From contig CAJVPJ010000314.1 of assembly GCA_910592205.1 (NCBI GenBank), positions 1 through 29,026 on the forward strand: a stretch of DNA of 29,026 bases, read 5' to 3'. Positions 20,919 through 29,026 of the stretch are shown here, one piece after another. This DNA comes from Paraglomus occultum. Lineage: Eukaryota; Glomeromycota; Glomeromycetes; Paraglomerales; Paraglomeraceae. The stretch's first letter is position 1, and each line of letters opens with the position of its first letter. The notes under the pieces were generated by a model. It did no database searches, was not told where the DNA came from, and saw only the letters and a list, made by a program, of their open reading frames with translations. The translations under genes were made by a program, and so were the position numbers.

Positions 20919-20996
20919 GCGCTTCTGTCTAGCGCTTCCATCTGACGCTTCCGTTCGGCGCTTTCGTCCGGCGCTTCCGTCTAACGCTTCCGGTGC
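20919..20996 (+). repeat. 13-bp tandem repeat, six copies
   Basis: The unit GCGCTTCCGTCTA and variants (first base A or G, internal C/T changes) begin at 20919, 20932, 20945, 20958, 20971 and 20984. The period of 13 shifts the reading frame at each copy, so neither the plus- nor the minus-strand open frame across it is likely to be a protein. The array is far richer in GC than its surroundings and lies inside the 1.53 kb element. Confidence 0.85.
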
Positions 20997-21015
20997 AACA
21001 TCACTTGAAATTAGT

Positions 21016-21045
21016 ACGACCGCTTCTGGTACAACCGCTTCTGGT
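21016..21045 (+). repeat. 15-bp tandem repeat, two copies plus a partial third
   Basis: ACGACCGCTTCTGGT (21016-21030) is followed by ACAACCGCTTCTGGT (21031-21045) and then a degraded copy ending TTCTGGT. The CGCTTC core is shared with the 13-bp array 20 bases upstream, suggesting a common origin. Confidence 0.75.
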
Positions 21046-21251
21046 ATGAGGTTCTGGTGGCACCAGCGGGTTTTACAGAAATTTAGGAAGGAATACGTCA
21101 TTGCGTCATCACATAGTCATCCAATCGATCTGAAATTTTATGCATTATCAGGATTTGTTATACACTATATGCAGGGAAATTTGCAAACTGTTTGATTATC
21201 CCTATCTTGAATTAGAGGTAGTGGGATAGTTTTGCATCCTACTGTAATGAA

Positions 21252-21298
21252 GGCCGACAAAAAAGCAAAGTTTTGTACTTTGCTTTGATATTTTGGCC
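21252..21298. repeat. Hairpin-forming inverted repeat beside the element end
   Basis: A perfect 10-bp stem AAAGCAAAGT (21262-21271) / ACTTTGCTTT (21277-21286) has a 5-base loop. Outer GGCC boxes at 21252-21255 and 21295-21298 would also pair. It starts 6 bases outside the TA that flanks the 1.53 kb element. Confidence 0.7.
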
Positions 21299-21963
21299 TC
21301 TCATTATCTTACGCATATTAAGTGTAAATTTGACGTTTCCGCTTTACTCGATAAACCTCTTGGGGTTTCAAAAAAAAGTGATTTATTTTTTATTAGTAAA
21401 CTTGCAGCGGTTACTTAATGCTGATATGTGCAGTGTAGAATTATGTGGCAGAGTGTGTTTTGCTGCGCCTAGTCAGACAATTTATTTAGGAAAAATACGA
21501 ATATTATGCAGTGTACTTTATGATTAGTTTTTTTAACGTGGAAGATTTACCATATGATTCGGCTCGGATTATCTGATTATCATTAGTTACGGTGAGCGTA
21601 GTTTAACGAATTTCTGGATATTCAATACATATCGATTAAAGATTTCGTTGCAGTGATATGCGTGTATGCAAGTCAAAACTTCGAGCAATACAATAGATTA
21701 TTTTGCTTTATAGAAGTAGCTAAATATGACTGTCACGAGTTATTACCGTGTACCTTATGCATCAACAACAAACCAATCTTTTTAGCCAACGTATTGATTG
21801 AATGAAATGCGCAGACAAATTCACAATTCTATAGGGGAAGAGATGTGTACAGGTCATGCTGATGTCACAAAGTTAGGCCAAAAATAAACGACACTGGATA
21901 ACAAATTTGGATGCTACCCATTTTCTTCCAAAGTAAGAATGTGAAACATAGATTGAAATTCTC
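21299..21963. other. Upstream region of the HMG gene
   Basis: No gene recognised. An open frame at about 21276-21524 has no ATG at its beginning and no known domain. The segment between the transposon end and the TATA box at 21964 is the likely regulatory region of the HMG gene, but no specific operator-like motif could be identified. Confidence 0.4.
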
Positions 21964-21969
21964 TATAAA
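21964..21969 (+). promoter_or_regulatory. TATA box of the HMG-box gene
   Basis: TATAAA lies 123 bases before the HMG start codon. A transcription start about 30 bases downstream would give a leader of roughly 90 bases. That leader (about 22020-22086) is notably rich in C, A and T with almost no G, a common look for fungal 5' untranslated regions. Confidence 0.55.
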
Positions 21970-22086
21970 AATGTCCTTAGTTTATCCGAGAACCTCCTCG
22001 CATACGTCTTCCGTTGCGTATAATATTCATCATCATACACTTATCATACACTATAACACACTTAAACACTCTCATAATTCGTCAAC

Positions 22087-22965
22087 ATGTTGTTAATATT
22101 CGATACCGATGACTTAATGAAACAATTTGAAGAAGAGTATAATAAGACCAGACCCATTTGCACTATGGACGAATTACTACTATATGATACTAAGCCAAAC
22201 AAAAACGGCGATCCAAAAAGAACCAGTAACGCCTCCATAATTTATTTACGAGAGTGCAGTAAGAGGTTGAAAGGCCAAGTCCCTTTCGAAGGAGGCGCGA
22301 AAACGCTTGTCAAAATAGCAATGGAGGAATGGAATCGCCTCCCCCCCTCCAAACAACGTCTATACGAACTCGCGGCCGATATAGTCGAAAGGCGATTCAA
22401 AGAAATGTACCCGGGCTACAGGTACACGCCATATAGAACGAACGGTAAAAGAAAACGTGTAAGGGATGGTCGCAGCGCAAATAACGGAAGCAACAAATGC
22501 AATAACGCGAACGCAAAAAACAACTACGCTAATATCAGAGACAACGAAGTCGACCCAAAGCCAGACGATTTGGCTACCAAATCACCAGAAATATTCTTTT
22601 CGGACGATACTATTTCTCATTTCAACAATTGTTTCCCTTTACAATCTCCCGAAACAAGGCCAGAACCTGTACCAACTAATATTATCGCTCAATGTATGCA
22701 ATCATTCGTGTTGGTATCTCCTCCGACGCCGGAATATGCATTATCGGACGAATTTTTGGAATATATTACTCCGCCAGAACAGCAGCCAACCGTTGAGCAT
22801 GTTGATGACGACAACGACGACGATATGGATACGGAGAACGTTACTTTATTATACGTGCGTGAAGAACTGAATAATCAATTAGACTTATTCGAAGAAGAGT
22901 TTAAAAATGGCTCGAGTTCGAATACGGATCATTATTCCGATAGTAACTTGTATCAATTTTACTGA
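22087..22965 (+). CDS. MATA-type HMG-box DNA-binding protein
   Basis: 292 residues, ATG (context GTCAACATG) to TGA, no intron. Residues about 43-117 form one HMG box of the sequence-specific MATA_HMG class: PKRTSNASIIYLRE, then IAMEEWNRLPPSKQRLYELA, and the closing MYPGYRYTPYR. The Trp of helix 2 and the YPGYRY-P-R tail are the most telling residues. A basic patch at 119-127 (NGKRKRVRD) could be a nuclear localisation signal. Residues 130-153 are Asn-rich low complexity, 186-235 Pro-rich, and 237-250 strongly acidic, which could serve in activation. Such proteins bend DNA and regulate transcription; relatives include fungal mating-type and sexual regulators, and Glomeromycotina carry many copies. 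Whether this one has a mating role cannot be told. No homeodomain partner is nearby. Confidence 0.9.
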   Translation: MLLIFDTDDLMKQFEEEYNKTRPICTMDELLLYDTKPNKNGDPKRTSNASIIYLRECSKRLKGQVPFEGGAKTLVKIAMEEWNRLPPSKQRLYELAADIVERRFKEMYPGYRYTPYRTNGKRKRVRDGRSANNGSNKCNNANAKNNYANIRDNEVDPKPDDLATKSPEIFFSDDTISHFNNCFPLQSPETRPEPVPTNIIAQCMQSFVLVSPPTPEYALSDEFLEYITPPEQQPTVEHVDDDNDDDMDTENVTLLYVREELNNQLDLFEEEFKNGSSSNTDHYSDSNLYQFY

Positions 22966-23200
22966 AGTTTGTATGTGATATTAGAATTTTTAACATTTCG
23001 ACAATCTCTACCATTTTGAGAGAACACGACTTGCCATTTCCATAGTATTGTTGTAACGTTACTCAACTTGGCGCAATATGTAATACAGATTTTTTTTTTT
23101 CGTCATATGATATGGTATATGCATTATTGTTATTATTATCCTTTCTGTGTAGAATACGCTCAATTAAATAACTAGTTAATATGATTAAAATTCTGGTACA

Positions 23201-23206
23201 AATAAA
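23201..23206 (+). terminator. Polyadenylation signal of the HMG-box gene
   Basis: AATAAA lies 236 bases after the HMG stop codon and is followed by a T-rich stretch. It is the first canonical hexamer after the stop that I noticed in this orientation. Placement fits a normal 3' untranslated region; actual use is not shown by sequence alone. Confidence 0.5.
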
Positions 23207-25075
23207 AGCTTTTTATTGTAAGCATTCAAATTGGATATACGTTATACTTGTCCTATCTGGTTGGTCATTCTCCATCTACATAAGCGAGGAACTTTTCATT
23301 TAAATATTGGTATGCATAATTTCGAATGTGGAACTAAGACTCGACATGCATTTTCTGGGGAAAAAGATTTTTTACGCAAATTTAATGTAACAGCAATATA
23401 AATTTTTTAGCTTGGGTTTTTAAGAATCGTACATAAATCTTGATACGTTTGACTTCAGACTAATGAATGTTTTAAAGTCAATCGTGCTGACTACTAAAAG
23501 AAACTATTGAGTGGGAACCTTATACCAAATTCGGTGTAGCAATGATAGTAATAGCAGAAATTGTAGCTTAAGTTTCACAAAATCTGTAAAAATTGTTACA
23601 ACGAAGCCCGATTTGATGAATTAGTACAAAGAACAAATTCTTCCACTGCGCCATAATTAAAATAGCATTTTCCATGTTCCGAGACATCAATTTAAGACAT
23701 GTTTACTGACCATTGAATAATGATTTGGATAAAGTTCTCTACCCACGAACTGTATATTAAATAAAACGAACCCTTCAAATTGACGTATTTCTTACTTTCA
23801 TCGTTAACATTGATTTTTTATCTGTCGATCAATATATTAACGGCTGTACAATATCCGTTGATCAAATAGCGAATAAAAGTTTATTGAAAACGGTTTATTG
23901 TTAATAAATTAGTATTATGTAAGTGACAGTCTGCGATAGTTGTTATTATTCAAAGTGTATACATTAATTAAGGCAAAGATCATTTATAAACAGTACGTAT
24001 GTGTAATGTGTCTACGCTACTTACACTTTTTTGTTATCGTAATGTATTAAAGTGACTGTTATGTTTTATTGTTTATGATGTAAATAAGTCGTAACGTACT
24101 CGATTATTCCTTTTTATAATTAAAAAATTTATATTTTGGCATGTAGAATGACCTAATATCGATAAAGTGCGCGTAATTAGATATATTTGCAGATATAAAT
24201 TTCTTATATATGGCCAATACTTTTAAATAATAACTGTTGTTTAAAATTGATAAATATATTACACTTACAACAATATACACAACTTTAACATAAGATCTGC
24301 TGTAAGTTATTTTAGTAATTAAGTTAGGGTCCCAAACAAGCATACAGGAAATTACTTTACAAAATTTGCCGATACGATAATAAAACATTGAAGCATCTGT
24401 GAATAAGTTGTAATCCATGTTATTAGACTCTTGGGATACAATCCAAGGTTCCAGATAGTAAGCTGATAAGCTTTTTTTGTTACAACAATTATTAAGCTTA
24501 TAAAAACTTAATTATCGTAAAAAAAACCAATTCAGGCACAAAAGCGCAGATTCAAACTAGAAAAAACGAGTGGTAAATAATCCATACTCTGCGGAACATT
24601 ATACATTAGTACTATAACACGCGCAAGAGTATCATTATAATAACAATTACAATTTTGCATTCTCTCTTTCAAACAGTCACATGAGCAGGGATAATTCTCA
24701 AGTGCATTGATTATGTTTCGATATTAATCTTACTTAAAGCTTTCGAGTCACCTCTTCAGCGGAACGTATATCCAATAACTATAAAACTTTACATACCAGA
24801 AATAATAATCATTAATATTTTTATCGTCGGCGGAATCTATTGAAACTAATAGTGATATTGCTTTTTTTAAAAATCGACGTTGACAGTTCACATTGGTAAC
24901 GCGTACGATTGTTAATGCGCTCGATAAATCATTGACCGCATTCCGGTAAGCATCGTGTTTTCAGTCACGTCGAATTTCAGTAAAGACGTTTATTTTGATC
25001 TTTGCGTCCGAATTAAACAACTTTTCAATTCTTACATTTTTGAATCCCTTAATACTTTGAACGTTCGAATTTCCA
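23207..25075. other. AT-rich intergenic, no gene supported
   Basis: The only sizeable frame is on the minus strand at 24104-24418. It opens with ATG but is made mainly of Tyr, Ile, Asn, Lys, Ser and Val, as expected of random AT-rich DNA, and has no motif. I leave it out as a gene. No repeat or transposon end was recognised. Confidence 0.4.
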
Positions 25076-25312
25076 TTAAAACTGGCGATGCTTGGGATAT
25101 GCTTCGTTAGATGTTTGTATCTTTCGCAGGGAGGATCTATTTATAAAGTAGGTTTGTATGTATGCTAATACCGTTGATGGAAGTGGGTTTGACTTGTCTA
25201 GAGAATTTTGTTCACATAGTAGGTAACCATTGTAATTACAGTATTCGTTGATGCGTTTGATTACTTGACGTGTTAGGATAGCGAGTGAAGTTGATAGAAG
25301 GATGCCTATCAT
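25076..25312 (-). CDS. Small hypothetical protein (78 residues)
   Basis: ATG at 25312, stop at 25076. The N-terminus MIGILLSTSLAILTRQ has a short hydrophobic run that could be the end of a signal or anchor, but it is shorter than a normal membrane helix. Two Cys follow (about residues 26 and 33). A TATATAT box lies on the minus strand at about 25376-25383, some 65 bases upstream, which is a reasonable promoter position. No family recognised and no second copy to test conservation. A chance frame is quite possible. Confidence 0.22.
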   Translation of the reverse strand: MIGILLSTSLAILTRQVIKRINEYCNYNGYLLCEQNSLDKSNPLPSTVLAYIQTYFINRSSLRKIQTSNEAYPKHRQF

Positions 25313-26239
25313 ATAGTACGGTTGTCATATTGACGTATTAATTATTATGCAAATGTCAATAGTTGGGCTAGGCTTTGGATATATAGTGGTGAAAAGGGTG
25401 TTAGTGTTTGTATGTACGGAAAGTCGAAGAACGATGGGATGGAAAGGATGACGGATTTGCGATATCACTATTAGTATAACAGCCCATACAAATACAAATC
25501 ATTCATTTCAAAATCAAGCTCGCAGTAGCATATGCATATTCTTTGCTTCTTGTCCCAATATTGACAGACCGTTTGAACGGGAAGGTTTGGCCGTTGTAGA
25601 ATAACATTCTTCGGTACGCGATTCATCCTATTCTGATATTCACCACCCTAGAGAATTATATCCGCCGATGAGGATCGTTGGAATGGGCTGGTTTGATGCA
25701 TTGCAGAGTTCACGGAATGTCTTTGGCGCAAAGCCGGAAACAAAACCACTCAAAGAAGATTGAAGAAATGCTGGTTCTGTTGAAGAAGTACTGATCCCGA
25801 TCTTTGCGATCTATCCAAAGGAAGCAAGAATATCAATGTACTTCCACGTGAGAAGGTTAGAACCAATACCGGCACGTGGAGGAAGGACGTTTCGTGATAA
25901 AGGACTGTTGGAGATGCGAGGTCTTTAATAGCTTGATACAACTCCCTCGAGAGAATCTTTTTACATGGCTTAACTCGGTTACAGGAGTCTTCTGCGCGGA
26001 TAATATCTACTCTTAATATTATCTTACTATTATTATCGCTTTAATGTGATCCAAGACTCAAAAGTCTTCCTCTATCCATTTATTCAATCGACAGTCAAAG
26101 TCTCGGTCATTCGTACTTCCCCGCACGAAACGACGGGTTCCATAGATGCACCTCGTCCATCACAAAAACTAGCGATACTCGATAAATCGGCTAAGTCCAT
26201 GGTTAACATTTTCGTAAGAAAGCGTGCATTTGATTTGGT
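25313..26239. other. Unrecognised stretch, apparently richer in GC, possible exon remnants on the minus strand
   Basis: From about 25500 the DNA looks less AT-rich than the rest of the window. Two minus-strand frames over 25680-25900 look protein-like: one reads YQAIKDLASPTVLYHETSFL, and another contains SSLSGFVSGFAPKTFRELCN followed by ASNQPIPTILIGGYNSLGW. Further up, MLTMDLADLSSIASFCDGRG is open at about 26070-26195. None has a domain I can name and I cannot join them with convincing splice sites. They may belong to a multi-exon or broken gene that continues into the tandem duplication. Confidence 0.25.
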
Positions 26240-27633
26240 TCGACTATTCTTCAAGTTGCGCTTTGTCTTCCGATAGCAGTTCAGAACTTCATTTCTTGCT
26301 TCTAATCTACAAATGATGAATTAAAACAAATTCTTGCTTGAAGCTCAACGGAATATAATGGATTGATTGAGTAAAATAATCGAGATATTATATGTAGCAA
26401 AAAATTCGCTTTCCCACTTACCCTAATTTATCCCATCGCAACCCACTTTCCCTCTTCTCTCCCTCCCACTTCAAATGACTTTGGAGAAACATTCTAACAA
26501 TCGTGGATCTCTCCTCGGTTTTAGTCGAGCCCTTAAATAGAAGATAGGCTAACCGTGCACGAGAATTACATGTTCTTCATCCTTTACTCAACTGTCATCG
26601 TCCTTTCTTCTGCGTCTCGACCTCCCGAAAGCGACAATGTTTCCTCCAACAGACTCTGACAAGCACTACCCAGTCAATCATAACAATCACTTTTCACAAT
26701 ACATCCCCAAAATTGCTGCCAAGCAGTATCATCAGACCTAGTAACTTTCATGGAAATAGTCTTCCCAGAGAATTTCCCAATGTCCCCTATTACGGTACTA
26801 ATCGGAATGCTTTCACATTGGTAATAACAGAGGGCCATGCCAAGTAACGGATTGACCATAATCATAATCCAAAAGTCTGCCGAAAAAGTTTTCTATACCA
26901 GCAATAGCAATAATAGGCCAGAGAAGATGGTAATTGAATGGCTCAACAAAGCCCAAAAATAGATCCATATTCACGCGAGATACGTCTTTTGCGTAAAAGA
27001 TCTTGGAACGCAGCGTGGCCTGCTCGAACTAGTCGTCGTCGTCGTCGTCGTCGTCTGATTCGTCTGCTGACGAGATTTGAATAATCCTTTATAAAGCAAA
27101 AATGCCAAAAAATGGTCGAAAATGAATAAGGTAAACTGATCTTTCGGGACAAGGATAATGAAGATAAACCCCCCAAAAGAAAATTAAGCTAGAACTCTCC
27201 GTTTACCTCATTGCCCACGACTGATCCGATACAGAGTGTAAAGAGGGAGGCCTGTCTGGGGAAACCGATATTCCCGATTGATAGGTATGAACACATTAGC
27301 ATCCTTCTGACCCGTCATTCCTGGTCAACTATACTCCGAAATACAATTTGCAATTCCACTTGACATTAAGTACGTACGGCTAGCGACTATCGTACATGCT
27401 GCTATTTCAGTTCCCTGATCAAGACAGATCTCCAGAAGTATTCGCACTACAATTACTCTTAAATTAACTACCGGCAAACCAAGTGAGTAGAACGTCAAGC
27501 CCATAAGTTTGGCAGTCAATTTCCATCCCGCACATATAATCATCAATACTTGATTCACATCCAGCTTCAATTTGGTGAGGTACAGCTTCTCTCGCGCTCG
27601 AATGGTTTGTACCGACATTACATCATGAGGATC
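26240..27633. repeat. Tandem segmental duplication, copy A
   Basis: Copy A runs from TCGACTATTCTTCAAGTTGC to GACATTACATCATGAGGATC. It aligns along its length with copy B (27632-28698), with many substitutions and small indels. It keeps about 320 bases (roughly 26640-26960) that are missing from B. On the minus strand a frame from ATG 27618 reads MSVQTIRAREKLYLTK and then hydrophobic LMIICAGWKLTAKLMGL; a GT-type donor may follow GLP. Further along the minus strand, MDLFLGFVEPFNYHLLWPII is open. These suggest a former membrane-protein gene, but no family was recognised. Confidence 0.8.
27032..27055 (+). repeat. (GTC)8 microsatellite, reduced to (GTC)4 in copy B
   Basis: Eight uninterrupted GTC units lie here and four at the equivalent place in copy B (28088-28099). 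On the minus strand this is GAC repeats, read as poly-Asp in one frame and poly-Arg (RRIRRRR) in another. The difference of exactly four units shows slippage after the duplication. Confidence 0.9.
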
Positions 27634-28698
27634 GACTATTCTTCAAGTTATGCTTTGTCTTCCGATAGAAGTTCAAGAACTTCATCTCCTACTTCTCATC
27701 TACAAATGATAAATTAAAAACAAATTTTGCTTGAAACTCGACGAAAATATAATGGATTGATAGAGTAAAATGAATCGAGATATTATATGTAGCAAAAAAT
27801 TCGCTTGCTCACTTACCCTAATTTATCCCATCGCAACCGATTTCCTTCTTCTCTCCCTCCCACTTCAAATGACCATTCTAACAATTGCGGATCTCTCCTC
27901 GGTTTTAGTCAAGCCATGTGATGCTAACCGCACACGAAAATTACATGTCCTCATCGCTTTACTCAACCCGTCATCACTCCTTTCTTCTGCGTTTCGACCT
28001 CTTCCATATTCATGCGAGATCCGTCTTTTGTGTAAAAGAAATCGTCAGCAAATACTATCATGGAACGCAGCGTAGCGACTCGAACGAGTCGTCGTCGTCT
28101 GATCCGTCTGCTGACGAGATTCGAACAATCCCTATAAAACAAAAATGCCAAAATGCAACGTGCGGAAAGTGGTCGAAAATGGATAAGGTAAGCTGGTGTT
28201 TTGGAACAAGGATAATAAACAGAAACCACCCAACAGAGAAATAAATCTAGAACTGTGATGATGTCTCCGTTTACCTCATTGCCGACAAGTGATCTGATAC
28301 GGGGTGTAAAGAGGAAGGCCGTCAGGGGGGAAAAAACGATATGTATCAACACATTAGCATCCTTCTGACTCGTCAACCATATCCCGAAATACAATTTGCA
28401 ATTCCACTTGACATTAACGCCATATCGTACGTACGGCTAGCGACTATCGTACATGCTGCTGATGATTCATTACTATTTCAGTTACCTGAGTCAGAATCAG
28501 ATCTTCAAAAGTATTCGCACTACAATTTCTGAAATTTAACTTACCGGCAAACCAAGTGAGTAGAACATCAAAATCAGAAGTTTAGCACATAATTTCCATC
28601 TCGCACATATAATCACCAGTACCTGATTTCGCATTTTGGTAAGGTACAGCTTCTCTCGCGCTCAAGCGGTTTGTACCGACATTACGTCATGAGGATCG
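27632..28698. repeat. Tandem segmental duplication, copy B
   Basis: Direct repeat of copy A with no spacer. The junction GAGGATCGACTATT joins the end block (GAGGATCG, also at 28691-28698) to the start block (TCGACTATT, also at 26240), with TCG shared. Relative to A it lacks about 320 bases between AATATGGA and GAGGTCGA (minus-strand reading). Its minus-strand equivalent of MSVQT has a stop at codon 7 where A has Arg. A 143-codon minus-strand frame (27963-28394) is open in B but broken in A and lacks an ATG at its beginning. Both copies therefore look non-functional as protein genes, unless splicing rescues them. Confidence 0.8.
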
Positions 28699-28953
28699 GG
28701 AAACTTTCCGAAGATGTACTTGTAATATAAAGCAAGCGTGTTGTCATTTAATAATTGGATGGGTCCTGACAAAAATACAGTACAAATACAGTACATGAGA
28801 GCATGACGCAGGAAGGTTAGCATTGGTGAAAAAAAAAGCGTACAACTGAATCATTGATCGACTCTTCAAAGCGTGTCATTGTAAAGCATGATTGGACTAG
28901 CGTGAAGAAGTAGACGTTTTGATGGTTTTCTTATAATACCTTATGTTCAACAT
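28699..28953. other. Spacer between duplication and next transposon end
   Basis: No gene. A short direct repeat (AATACAGTACA twice, about 28777-28795) is the only structure noticed. Confidence 0.4.
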
Positions 28954-29026
28954 ACACTCACTGGACAAAAGTCTACGTAATTTTTGTCGATCACATAGTA
29001 AAACATATGAAAAATCTATTTTTTCG
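28954..29026. mobile_element. Left terminal repeat of a mariner/Tc1-type element (partial, runs off the right edge)
   Basis: After TA at 28953-28954 the sequence reads CACTCACTGGACAAAAGTCT, the CTGGACAAAAGT core being a classic mariner-type terminal repeat. It differs from the ends at 9224, 13178 and 19715, so it is another family. The transposase, if any, is beyond the window. Boundary fairly sure, family by motif only. Confidence 0.55.

Larger units (their letters stand above)
19715..21244. mobile_element. 1.53 kb element with long terminal inverted repeats, probably non-autonomous
   Basis: Left repeat 19715-19807 and right repeat 21155-21244 are inverted copies of about 90 bases at roughly 80% identity. 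Both begin CAGT and contain TAGGATGCAAAA, TATCCCAC, TCTAATTCA, ATAATCAAA and GTGTATAACAA in order; the left copy has a 4-base duplication near its tip. TA lies immediately outside both ends (19713-19714, 21245-21246). CAGT tips with a TA target site point to the Tc1/mariner superfamily, nearest the pogo/Fot1 style. About 1.35 kb of interior holds no transposase motif on either strand, but contains 13-bp and 15-bp tandem repeats. I infer an element mobilised by an enzyme encoded elsewhere. Alternatively it is a full element whose gene has decayed beyond recognition. Confidence 0.8.

Noticed and set aside
20883-21195. Overlapping open frames on both strands with repeated short motifs
   Set aside because: They are caused by the 13-bp GC-rich tandem array, whose period changes frame at every copy.
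21273-21527. 84-codon hydrophobic plus-strand frame
   Set aside because: No ATG at the beginning; it starts inside the hairpin beside the transposon end and has no known family.
22466-22870. 134-codon frame in another phase inside the HMG gene
   Set aside because: It overlaps the HMG coding sequence completely, has no domain and is a shadow of it.
24104-24418. 104-codon minus-strand frame starting with ATG
   Set aside because: Composition is what random AT-rich DNA gives (Tyr, Ile, Lys, Asn, Ser), there is no motif, and no promoter or homologue could be identified.
27963-28394. 143-codon minus-strand frame in copy B of the duplication
   Set aside because: It begins at TTG rather than ATG, contains the GAC microsatellite read as Arg, and the same frame is broken in copy A, so I do not call it a gene.

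Overview
The window looks like nuclear DNA from a filamentous fungus, most likely an arbuscular mycorrhizal fungus (Glomeromycotina, for example a Rhizophagus-type genome). The evidence is the very AT-rich base composition, long gene-poor stretches, many decayed cut-and-paste transposons of the Tc1/mariner and pogo/Tigger/jerky kinds, and the two clear genes: an F-box/leucine-rich protein and a MATA-type HMG-box protein. Both families are strongly expanded in Glomeromycotina. The assignment rests on gene style and is not proven; another early-diverging fungus is possible.

Layout. 1-130 is the end of a pogo-like transposon that continues off the left edge, with a nested palindrome and a TA target site. 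1990-3006 is a frameshifted pogo/Tigger (DDE_1) transposase in which all three catalytic Asp codons can still be found. 3215-3840 is the N-terminal half of a Tc1 transposase. 4388-5386 (minus) is the intact F-box gene. 6989-7120 is another Tc1 N-terminus, next to a possible copia Gag scrap on the other strand. 7792-8600 is a second, different DDE_1 transposase relic, with a left terminal repeat, a probable intron and a catalytic Asp changed to Val. It is joined abruptly at about 8602 to the C-terminal half of a Tc1 transposase that runs to a terminal repeat at 9224. A small uncertain minus-strand gene lies at 9650-9871.

10972-11820 contains two diverged copies of one sequence in inverted orientation. 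13178-14546 is a third Tc1/mariner relic. 16852-17112 is a three-copy tandem repeat. 19104-19474 (minus) is an unrecognised decayed coding stretch. 19715-21244 is a well-delimited 1.53 kb element with about 90-bp terminal inverted repeats, CAGT ends, TA on both sides and no recognisable transposase; it carries 13-bp and 15-bp tandem repeats inside.

22087-22965 (plus) is the intact HMG-box gene, with a TATA box and a polyadenylation signal. 26240-28698 is a tandem segmental duplication of about 1.4 kb and 1.07 kb in DNA that looks richer in GC than the rest. The window ends inside another mariner-type terminal repeat (28954 onward).

Only the F-box and HMG genes look functional. The F-box protein would be a substrate adaptor of an SCF ubiquitin ligase and the HMG protein a nuclear DNA-binding regulator. 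They are 16.7 kb apart and nothing links them functionally. No CRISPR array, rRNA or convincing tRNA was seen. The most unusual material is in the transposon architecture: the 1.53 kb element, the chimeric pogo/Tc1 junction, the complementary Tc1 halves on either side of the F-box gene, the inverted pair and the tandem duplication.
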